Assembly (NCBI GenBank): GCA_013698395.1
Contig: JACCUZ010000016.1
Span: 1-11,835 of the forward strand
Direction: 5' to 3'
From: Sporichthyaceae bacterium
GTDB taxonomy: Bacteria > Actinomycetota > Actinomycetes > JACCUZ01
Length of the DNA stretch: 11,835 nt
Part shown: positions 1-5,732 of the stretch, piece by piece
How the letters are laid out: every line of letters starts with the position of its first letter
Numbering within the stretch: position 1 is the stretch's first letter
Notes under the pieces: model-generated
Told to the model about the DNA's origin: nothing
Databases searched by the model: none
What the model saw: only the letters and a program-made list of their open reading frames with translations
Position numbers and translations under genes: made by a program

Positions 1-1
1 C

Positions 2-301
2 GGTCGCTACGCCGAGCACCTGCGGCCCTGGCTGGAACGGATCCCCGCGGACCGGCTGTTGATCGTGCGGGCCGACGACCTCTTCCGTGAGGCGGCCACG
101 ACGTTCGACGCCGTGCAGGACTTCCTGCGGCTGCCCGTACGGCACGAGGTCACGCTGGTGCCCTACAACAGCCGCACCCAGCCGCCAATCGAGCCAGCCA
201 CCAAGGCGCGCCTGGCCGAGTACTACCGGCCGTTCAACGCCGAGCTCTACGAGCTGATCGGGCGCGACCTCGACTGGGAGCGCGGCTACCCGAGCTCGTG
301 A
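2..301 (+). CDS. Sulfotransferase, C-terminal part (truncated by window edge)
   Basis: The reading frame is open from base 2 to a TGA at 299-301, giving the last 99 residues of a protein that begins outside the window. The visible part matches the end of PAPS-dependent carbohydrate sulfotransferases. It starts with a segment of the type YAEHLRPWLERIP, then a strand LLIVRADDLF, a helix ending in a leucine-rich turn (FLRLP), and a final block with YYRPFNAELYELIGRDLDW. That last block is the usual C-terminal signature of heparan-type sulfotransferases, where the chain ends shortly after a conserved aromatic residue. The PAPS-binding 5'-PSB and 3'-PB motifs lie upstream and cannot be checked. A hairpin follows within 10 bases of the stop, so this gene probably ends its transcript. 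Two more sulfotransferases lie at the other end of the window, which supports a sulfated glycan product. Family assignment is fairly sure; the acceptor is unknown. Confidence 0.8.
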   Translation, partial: GRYAEHLRPWLERIPADRLLIVRADDLFREAATTFDAVQDFLRLPVRHEVTLVPYNSRTQPPIEPATKARLAEYYRPFNAELYELIGRDLDWERGYPSS

Positions 302-310
302 CTTCCACCG

Positions 311-333
311 GACCGGGCGAACCCGGCCCGGTC
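311..333 (+). terminator. Intrinsic terminator-like hairpin
   Basis: A perfect 8-bp GC-rich stem (GACCGGGC, 311-318, pairing with GCCCGGTC, 326-333) encloses a 7-base loop. It begins 10 bases after the stop codon of the sulfotransferase gene. There is no T-tract after it, which is common for actinobacterial terminators. It probably insulates the upstream gene from the regulated region that follows. Confidence 0.6.
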
Positions 334-391
334 GTCCGCTCGGACAGCAGCCCTCATCTGTTCAGACACCTTCGAGGCATCCACTACTAAT

Positions 392-427
392 GTGACCGCT
401 AGTGACTATATTGTCACTTTCAGTCAC
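392..427. promoter_or_regulatory. Symmetric array of four GTNAC half-sites (candidate operator)
   Basis: Four pentamers lie at 392-396 (GTGAC), 402-406 (GTGAC), 413-417 (GTCAC) and 423-427 (GTCAC). Their start-to-start spacings are 10, 11 and 10 bases, so all fall on one face of the helix. The 36-bp block is a nested palindrome centred between 409 and 410, and 14 of its 18 base pairs obey the symmetry. The central spacer holds TATATT (407-412), which could act as a -10 element; a bound protein would then cover the promoter. A further GTCAC at 453-457 lies 30 bases on, still in helical phase. Every pentamer also reads as GTNAC, the half-site type reported for OmpR-family regulators such as GlnR and MtrA in actinomycetes. 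Which regulator binds here is inference. The array sits 73 bases upstream of the hydrolase gene that starts at 500. Confidence 0.6.
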
Positions 428-499
428 TGGTGCGGTCCGCCCGTTGACTCCGGTCACCACGGCCGAACACGGCACGTGGACTCACCGAGGAGCCTGAAG

Positions 500-1909
500 A
501 TGAGGAGACGCGACTTCCTGTCCACGGTCGGTGTCGGCGCTGCCGGTGCCACCCTGCCGTGGGGCGCCGTCAGCTCAGCTGCGCTGCCCCTGCGGGGACT
601 GGCGCCGATCCCGGCCCGGCGCGCCGACGAGATCGTGAAGAACTATCTGGTCAACACCAAGATCTTCTATGCCCATACCGCCTACGGTCACACCGGCGCG
701 GTCATGGATCTGCTCACCGAGCTCGGCGTCAGGGTCATTCGCGAGCGCATCACCACCGGGTCGTCCCTCGGCACCCAGAACCAGCTGCGCGCGATGCCGC
801 AGCTGGCACGCAAAGGCATCCGGTGGCATGGAACGGTCGGCACGCTCAGCGAATGGCGACACGCCCAGCACGCCAACCGAGCGGTGATGGACTTCCTCAC
901 CAGCCGCTATGCCCCCCGCGTCGACGGCGACCTGAGCCAGCTCATGCACTCGTTCGGCGGGTGCAACGAGATCGAGGGGCCACGGGGCAACGGCAGGCCA
1001 GATCCCAGGTGGGATCGGCATGCGCGCCGGATGCAGAAGGCGCTGTGGGAGCAGGCGAAGTCGAACCGCCTGACGCGCGGGATCCCGATTGCCGGCCCGT
1101 CGACGCGCACCGATTTCACTGCCAAGAAGGCCAGGCGACTCGGCGACCTCAGCCGCTGGTCGGAGCTGGGCAACGCTCACCTCTACAACAAGGGCACCAG
1201 CCCCTCGCGTGGCCTCGACGAGCACCTGCGCATCCTGCGGCCGTGCTTTCCTGGCATCAGGCCGTACATCTTCACCGAGTCCGGCTACAACAACTCACCG
1301 CAGACCAATCGCAGCCGCACCATCCCGGAGTCCGCTTCGGCGGTCTACGCGGTGCGGGGAATCTTTGACTATCTGCAGCGCAATGCCATGTATGGGCGGT
1401 TCGAGCTCCTCGACGACCCGGACAGAATCGACCGCCACAGCCAGCGCACGATTAACCGCACCGCCGAGCTGGAGTCGCACTGGGGACTCGTCGCCATGCC
1501 CAGAGACTCGGTCCGCGCAGCGACGCCGGACACCTGGCGCCGCAAGCCGGAGTTCTACGCCATCAAGCGACTCTTCCGACTGCTCGAGGACCGGGGGCCC
1601 ACCTTCACCCCCAAGCCGCTGACGATGGCCATCAATGGCGGTGGGCGCGACCTGCACCACATGCTGCTGCAGAAGCGTGACGGTCGGCACTTCCTGGCGC
1701 TGTGGCGCGATGTGCGGGTGAGCGAGGAGTACCCAGACGCCCGCCGGATCAAGGTGGAGCCGGATCGGATCAACGTGCGCCTCAAGACGGCGCGCCCGGT
1801 GCGGTTCTGGAGCCCGAGCCTTTCGCACCGGCCGCTCGAGCAGTACGCCGCACGCCACGAGTTCAACATCATGATCAAGGGAGATCTGAAGATCGTCGAG
1901 ATCGGCTGA
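500..1909 (+). CDS. Tat-exported putative glycoside hydrolase (clan GH-A-like TIM barrel), paralogue 1
   Basis: This 469-residue protein starts at ATG 500, chosen because GAGGAG (487-492) lies 7 bases upstream and because it opens directly with a Tat signal (R3-R4-D-F-L, then a small-residue hydrophobic stretch). There is no lipobox cysteine, so it should be released or loosely held outside the cell. The body looks like a TIM-barrel glycoside hydrolase: Asn156-Glu157 in GGCNEIEGP fits the acid/base at the end of strand 4, and Glu260 in FTESGYNNS fits the nucleophile on strand 7. The 103-residue gap is typical of clan GH-A families such as GH39. About the last 100 residues look like a C-terminal beta-sandwich. 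A full-length paralogue (7342-8781) keeps both glutamates with the same spacing. The likely job is cleaving or editing the polysaccharide made by the neighbouring genes. Exact family and substrate are unknown, and a catalytically inactive carbohydrate-binding role is possible. Confidence 0.8.
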   Translation: MRRRDFLSTVGVGAAGATLPWGAVSSAALPLRGLAPIPARRADEIVKNYLVNTKIFYAHTAYGHTGAVMDLLTELGVRVIRERITTGSSLGTQNQLRAMPQLARKGIRWHGTVGTLSEWRHAQHANRAVMDFLTSRYAPRVDGDLSQLMHSFGGCNEIEGPRGNGRPDPRWDRHARRMQKALWEQAKSNRLTRGIPIAGPSTRTDFTAKKARRLGDLSRWSELGNAHLYNKGTSPSRGLDEHLRILRPCFPGIRPYIFTESGYNNSPQTNRSRTIPESASAVYAVRGIFDYLQRNAMYGRFELLDDPDRIDRHSQRTINRTAELESHWGLVAMPRDSVRAATPDTWRRKPEFYAIKRLFRLLEDRGPTFTPKPLTMAINGGGRDLHHMLLQKRDGRHFLALWRDVRVSEEYPDARRIKVEPDRINVRLKTARPVRFWSPSLSHRPLEQYAARHEFNIMIKGDLKIVEIG

Positions 1910-1929
1910 GCCCCGCTCGCCCGCCAACT

Positions 1930-1966
1930 TTGCTGCGCTATGCCCCATTTGGACGTAGATTAAGAT
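1930..1966 (+). promoter_or_regulatory. AT-richer patch, possible promoter of the kinase-like gene
   Basis: The 86-base gap between the hydrolase stop and the next start contains an AT-rich stretch unusual for this DNA. It has TTGCTG at 1930-1935 and TAGATT/TAAGAT around 1956-1966. The hexamer spacing (about 20 bases or more) is poor, so this is only a suggestion. Read-through from the hydrolase gene is equally possible, because no terminator hairpin was seen in the gap. Confidence 0.2.
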
Positions 1967-1995
1967 GTACACCAGATGAACGATGGGGAGCCGGC

Positions 1996-3246
1996 ATGGG
2001 CCCAGCAGTCCCAGTGAGGCCCGCCACGATGGCGACCGTCGATGCCCGGCTGCGGACGTATATCGACCGCATCTGGCAACCCGGTGGCGACTCACCCGTC
2101 GCGGTCACGCTCGGTCCAGCTCCTAGCGGCCATGTCGTTCTCGAGAACTACGCGGTGCTCCCGCATCCCAGGACGGCGCGGTTCCTGGTCCCGATGGCAA
2201 CACGAGCGGCATCGGTTGCATCGTTTCGCCGCTACGCAGCCCAACGCACGATTGTGTCGCGATCGCTGCGCCGCGCGCTGGCCAGCGGATACGCCGCAGG
2301 CATGCTGGACCAGCTGTTCCCGCACCGGCTGGTCGTGAGCGTCGATCGTCGGTTCCGCGCCGATCGACTGGACGAGGTGCTCATCTTGCGGCACCTCGCC
2401 ACACAGCTTGCCATCCCCGACCTCCTTGCCTTTATCGCGCTGCGCCGCAACAACCCCAATGCCAAGCCGGTTCTGCAGCTGCTCGACCCCGCGGGGGCCG
2501 GGGTGGGATACGCAAAGCTCGGCACGACGGTCGCGACCAAACAACTGGTTCGCACCGAGGCGACGGCGATGGCCGCCATGGGGGGTGGGGTCGAGTCGGT
2601 GCTCGTGCCGAGGCTGCTGGCGGCCGGCGACTGGCGCGACTCCGCCTACACGGTCGGCAGCCCGCTGCCGGAGAATCTGCACCGCGCCAAAGGCGCCGAA
2701 GCCACTACCGAGGCGATGAGGGAGGTGGCCCGGTCCGGCGTGGTATCGCGTCGGCAGCTGGCAGGCTCGACGTACGCCCAGCGGCTGCGTGCTGACCTCG
2801 CAGCCGTCCGGGGTGGTGGGGAGGAGGACGCCACGGTCCTCGCCGCCTGGCTGGAGCGACTCGAGCGGCAGTCGGCACTGTTGGAGTTCGGCCGGATGCA
2901 CGGGGACTGGATCCCCAGCAACCTCGCCTGGTCGGGCCCACGGCTCGCCGCCTGGGACTGGGAGCACAGCAGCGACGATGCTCCGGTCGGGTTCGACTTC
3001 CTGCACTGGCACTTCCACCGAGCACTGGTCGACGACGGGTTGGAGGCGGCGGTGCGCGAGGTGGATCGGGTCGCGCCACGACTCGCACTGCTCGGCGTGC
3101 CACCCACGTCTCGGCCGCTGGTGGCGTCGCTGTACCTGCTGGACGCCTTCGTGAGGCGGCTGAAGCTCGCGGTCGGTGGCGGGGGCTGGAACCGTCCCTG
3201 GTACCCGACGCTGCTCGGCGTGGCCTCCACGCGCGACGTCGACTGA
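1996..3246 (+). CDS. Phosphotransferase-fold (APH/kinase-like) protein
   Basis: This 416-residue protein starts at ATG 1996, supported by GGGGAG at 1985-1990 with 5-base spacing; ATG 2029 is a weaker alternative. The C-terminal half carries the catalytic signature of the aminoglycoside phosphotransferase/choline kinase superfamily: H302-G-D304-W-I-P-S-N309 (catalytic Asp304, metal-binding Asn309) and D321-W-E, the equivalent of the DFG aspartate. Lys174 (GYAKLG) and Glu188 (RTEATAM) fit the N-lobe ATP-anchoring pair. All key residues are present, so an active ATP-dependent phosphotransferase is plausible. The first roughly 150 residues form an extension that I do not recognise. No signal peptide or membrane segment is evident, so it should be cytoplasmic. 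It follows the hydrolase gene by 86 bases on the same strand and converges with the GT4 gene, only 3 bases separating the two stops. Antibiotic resistance is unlikely in this context; phosphorylation of a sugar or glycan precursor is the better guess. Confidence 0.75.
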   Translation: MGPAVPVRPATMATVDARLRTYIDRIWQPGGDSPVAVTLGPAPSGHVVLENYAVLPHPRTARFLVPMATRAASVASFRRYAAQRTIVSRSLRRALASGYAAGMLDQLFPHRLVVSVDRRFRADRLDEVLILRHLATQLAIPDLLAFIALRRNNPNAKPVLQLLDPAGAGVGYAKLGTTVATKQLVRTEATAMAAMGGGVESVLVPRLLAAGDWRDSAYTVGSPLPENLHRAKGAEATTEAMREVARSGVVSRRQLAGSTYAQRLRADLAAVRGGGEEDATVLAAWLERLERQSALLEFGRMHGDWIPSNLAWSGPRLAAWDWEHSSDDAPVGFDFLHWHFHRALVDDGLEAAVREVDRVAPRLALLGVPPTSRPLVASLYLLDAFVRRLKLAVGGGGWNRPWYPTLLGVASTRDVD

Positions 3247-3249
3247 CAC

Positions 3250-4428
3250 TCAGCGGAGGGTTGCTCCGACGCCGACGTAGACAGCCTCGAGCATGCGCAG
3301 ATCGGCGGGCGGGGAGTACCGCCGGTCATAGGAGCGGCGGGCACTCGCGCGGCGGCGTTGCCACTGCTCGGGGTGCTTGGCCAGCCCGGTCAGCACCGCC
3401 GCCAACGCGACCGGGTCGCCGACGCCGAAGGCTGCTCCCGCGTCGTCGTCGAGCAGCTCGGCGCTGATGTTGTCCAGGTCGGAGGCGATGACCGGCGTGC
3501 CGACCGCCAGGCTGCGCAGCAGCACCAGCGGCAAGCCTTCGTACCACTCCGACGGCACGAGCACCGCTTCGGCGCCGCCCATCAGGTCGAAGACCTCCGC
3601 CTCGCCGACCCAGCCCAGGAACGACATCGACGGATCGGCCGCACATCGCTGTTCCACCAACGGGCGCAGGGGACCGTCGCCCGCGATCCGCAGGTGCAGG
3701 TCGCCGTGGTCGGCGCGTTGCCAGGCGTCGAGCATCGTCCGCACGCCCTTGATGTCCATCAGGCGGCCGGCGAACGTCACGTACCGCTGGCTGGGACCCC
3801 GAGCCGTGACCGGACCCGGGTCAGGCACCGAGTTCGGTTTGACCACGATCTTGTCGGCCGGGATGCCGTCGCGGATCAGCAGGTCGCGGGAGAAGCTCGT
3901 CAGGGTGAGAAAGCGGTCGACCGACTGGTGGAAGGTCCCGAGCTGGCGGTGCAACGCCAGGCTGATGGTCAGCGCGGCGCTCGCGCCCGCGCTGTCGTGG
4001 TAACACCGGTGCCGAAGCCCAGGCAGCTTCAGTCGCTTGCCGACACAGTCCTCGCACACCGCCCCGTCCCGATGGCAGGTGCCGGCGATGCACGAGTAGC
4101 GGTAGCTGTGCAGGGTGGTGAGCGTAGGCACCCCGAGTCCCTTGGCGGTACGAAACACCGCGGGCGACAGCAGTGGGAACGGGGTGTGTACGTGCACCAC
4201 GTCGGGGCGGAAGTCGCGGATCTGGGTCTCGACCTCGCGGCATGCCTCGACGTTCCACACCGCCTTCATCCCGGCGCGCAGCGGGCCAAGGCCTAGCTCA
4301 TGGGCGGCCGGGAGCGCATAGGTCCGCACCTGGTGGCCGCCGTCGGTCAGCAGCAACGCCTCGTGCGCGAGGACCTCCATCGCGCCACCCAGGCTCTGAT
4401 GGTGGTTGTGCAGCTGCAGGACCTTCAC
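3250..4428 (-). CDS. GT4-family glycosyltransferase, tandem copy 1 (downstream gene)
   Basis: The protein has 392 residues from GTG 4428, fixed by a GTGA overlap with the preceding gene's stop, a GGAG at 4436-4439 seven bases upstream, and alignment with its paralogue. It is a GT-B fold retaining transferase that adds a sugar from a nucleotide-sugar donor, probably at the inner membrane face. The N-terminal domain begins VKVLQLHNHHQSLGGAM, the glycine-rich acceptor loop typical of GT4. It also carries a cysteine-rich insert (SCIAGTC, CEDC, HRCYH) common in capsule and exopolysaccharide GT4s. The C-terminal Rossmann domain has FAGRL, IAGDGPLRPLVE, and VPSEWYEG followed by PVIASDLDN. The usual EX7E motif is altered: Glu297 is present but the second glutamate position is Arg305. 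It lies last in an apparent operon of propeller, GT4, GT4. Donor and acceptor cannot be told from sequence. Confidence 0.9.
   Translation of the reverse strand: MKVLQLHNHHQSLGGAMEVLAHEALLLTDGGHQVRTYALPAAHELGLGPLRAGMKAVWNVEACREVETQIRDFRPDVVHVHTPFPLLSPAVFRTAKGLGVPTLTTLHSYRYSCIAGTCHRDGAVCEDCVGKRLKLPGLRHRCYHDSAGASAALTISLALHRQLGTFHQSVDRFLTLTSFSRDLLIRDGIPADKIVVKPNSVPDPGPVTARGPSQRYVTFAGRLMDIKGVRTMLDAWQRADHGDLHLRIAGDGPLRPLVEQRCAADPSMSFLGWVGEAEVFDLMGGAEAVLVPSEWYEGLPLVLLRSLAVGTPVIASDLDNISAELLDDDAGAAFGVGDPVALAAVLTGLAKHPEQWQRRRASARRSYDRRYSPPADLRMLEAVYVGVGATLR
3361..3531. repeat. Near-identical 171-bp block shared by the two GT4 genes (copy 1)
   Basis: This block aligns without gaps to 4557-4727 with 8 mismatches in 171 bases (about 95% identity). 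It codes for the C-terminal Rossmann part, from the residues just after the EX7E glutamate to near the C terminus. Other stretches of the two genes that I compared, for example near 4070-4200 against 5250-5400, are clearly less alike, at roughly 85%. Confidence 0.8.
4425..4428 (-). promoter_or_regulatory. GTGA stop/start overlap coupling the two GT4 genes
   Basis: On the minus strand, GTG (4428-4426) begins the downstream glycosyltransferase and TGA (4427-4425) ends the upstream one. This 4-base overlap usually means translational coupling, which would keep the two paralogues in similar amounts. The Shine-Dalgarno-like GGAG at 4439-4436 lies inside the upstream coding region. Confidence 0.85.
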
Positions 4429-5627
4429 GAACCGGCTCCGGCAGACTGACGGTCGGATCGAACCGCCCCGGCGTAGACCGCTTCGAGCTTGCCCAAGTTC
4501 GCCGTCGGGGAGTACCGCCGCTCGTACGAGCCGCGGGCATTCGCGCGGCGGCGTCGCCACTGCTCGGGGTGCTTGACCAGCCCGGTCAGCACCGCCGCCA
4601 ATGCCACCGGGTCACCGACGCCGAAGGCTGCTCCCGCGTCGTCGTCGAGCATCTCGGCGCTGATGTTGTCCAGGTCGGAGGCGATCACCGGCGTACCGAC
4701 CGCCAGGCTCCGCAGCAGCACCAGCGGGGCGCCCCCCTCGTACCATTCCGATGGCACCAGCACCGCCTGCGCACCTCGCATCAGGGTGAACACATCGTCC
4801 TCGGCGAGCCAGCCCAGGTACGACACCGACGGATCTCGGCGGCACCGCTCTTCGACCAGCGGGCGCATTGGGCCGTCGCCGGCGATCCGCAGCTGGAGGT
4901 CCCCGTGCTCGGCGCGGTCCCACGCCGCCAGCATCGTCTCGACACCCTTGATGTCGAGCAGCCGCCCGGCGAACGCGACGTAACGCGGATCTGAGCCTCC
5001 TCCGGCCGCCACCCCGGGGTCGGGGACCGAGTTGGGCTTGACCACCACCTTGTCGGCCGGGATGCCGTCTCGGATCAGCAGCTGCCGGGAGAAGCCGGTG
5101 AGGGCGAGGAACCGGTCCACCGACTGGTGGAACGTGCCGATGCCACGGTGCAGCGCCAGGCTCAGCGTCAGCGCCGCGCTGGCACCGACGTTGTCGTGGT
5201 AGCACCGATGCTGCAGACCCGGGAGTTTCAGACGCTTGCCGACGCAGTCCTCGCACACCGCCCCGTCGCGATGACAGGTCGCCGCGATGCACGAGTAGCG
5301 ATAGCTGTGCAGCGTGGTCACGGTCGCCACGCCCAACTTCTTGGCCGTGCGGAACACCGCCGGCGACAGTAACGGGAACGGGGTGTGCACGTGGACCACG
5401 TCCGGTCGGAAGGCCCGGATCCGCTCCTCGACGTCGCGGCACGCCTCGACGTTCCACACCGCCTTCAGGCCCGCCCGCACCGGACCGAGCCCCAGCTGGG
5501 TCGTCGGCGGCAGGCTGTACTCGCGCACCTCATGCCCACCGGCGCCGAGCAGCGCGGCCTCGTGCGCCAAGACGTCCATCGCTCCGCCCAGGCTCTCGTG
5601 GTGGTTGTGCAGCTGCAGAACCTTCAC
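4425..5627 (-). CDS. GT4-family glycosyltransferase, tandem copy 2 (upstream gene)
   Basis: This 400-residue protein starts at GTG 5627, preceded by GGGAGG (5634-5639) with 6-base spacing. It is closely related along its whole length to the next gene (about three quarters or more identical by eye) and has the same layout: VKVLQLHNHHESLGGAM at the N terminus, the cysteine-rich insert (SCIAATC, CEDC, HRCYH), VVVKPNSVPDPG, FAGRL, IAGDGP, and VPSEWYEGG followed by PVIASDLDN. One residue is inserted in the EX7E region relative to copy 1, and the second glutamate position is again arginine (Glu297, then Arg306). The C-terminal tail diverges (QSAGAGS end). Such pairs often add the same or related sugars at successive positions of a repeat unit, which is inference here. 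The gene follows the beta-propeller gene by 105 bases on the same strand and overlaps the next gene by 4 bases. Confidence 0.9.
   Translation of the reverse strand: MKVLQLHNHHESLGGAMDVLAHEAALLGAGGHEVREYSLPPTTQLGLGPVRAGLKAVWNVEACRDVEERIRAFRPDVVHVHTPFPLLSPAVFRTAKKLGVATVTTLHSYRYSCIAATCHRDGAVCEDCVGKRLKLPGLQHRCYHDNVGASAALTLSLALHRGIGTFHQSVDRFLALTGFSRQLLIRDGIPADKVVVKPNSVPDPGVAAGGGSDPRYVAFAGRLLDIKGVETMLAAWDRAEHGDLQLRIAGDGPMRPLVEERCRRDPSVSYLGWLAEDDVFTLMRGAQAVLVPSEWYEGGAPLVLLRSLAVGTPVIASDLDNISAEMLDDDAGAAFGVGDPVALAAVLTGLVKHPEQWRRRRANARGSYERRYSPTANLGKLEAVYAGAVRSDRQSAGAGS
4557..4727. repeat. Near-identical 171-bp block shared by the two GT4 genes (copy 2)
   Basis: This is the partner of 3361-3531, offset by 1196 bases in the same orientation, with 8 mismatches in 171 positions. 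The offset is close to one gene length, as expected from a tandem gene duplication. Confidence 0.8.
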
Positions 5628-5658
5628 GCGCCCCCTCCCGCCGAGGACGCATGCTACC

Positions 5659-5680
5659 AACGAGCGTGCGGGGGCTCGCT
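5659..5680 (-). other. Intercistronic hairpin between propeller and GT4 genes
   Basis: In the minus-strand transcript, AGCGAGC (5680-5674) can pair with GCTCGTT (5665-5659), giving 7 pairs with one G-U and an 8-base loop. It lies in the 105-base gap after the propeller stop, about 30 bases before the glycosyltransferase start. It could weaken read-through or stabilise the upstream message. There is no T-tract, so a strong terminator is unlikely. Confidence 0.35.
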
Positions 5681-5732
5681 TGCGGAAGGTCCGGCGCACC
5701 GGCGCAGACGACCGGCCCAGCAGAGCCGCTGA

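Noticed and set aside
444..449. TTGACT as a -35 element for the hydrolase gene
   Set aside because: No acceptable -10 hexamer is found 16-19 bases downstream; the following bases are GC-rich.
392..499. Upstream extension of the first hydrolase from GTG 392
   Set aside because: It has no ribosome binding site, it would bury the Tat signal 36 residues inside, and it overlaps the GTNAC array. ATG 500 has a good site and places the signal at the N terminus.
1702..1995. Upstream extension of the kinase-like frame into the hydrolase gene
   Set aside because: It would overlap the hydrolase by about 200 bases in another frame. ATG 1996 has a GGGGAG site and lies after the hydrolase stop.
2092..3249. 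Long minus-strand open frame (385 codons) opposite the kinase-like gene
   Set aside because: It is antisense to a gene with intact catalytic motifs, its product is rich in Arg, Pro, Gly and His as expected from shadow frames of GC-rich DNA, and it resembles no family I know.
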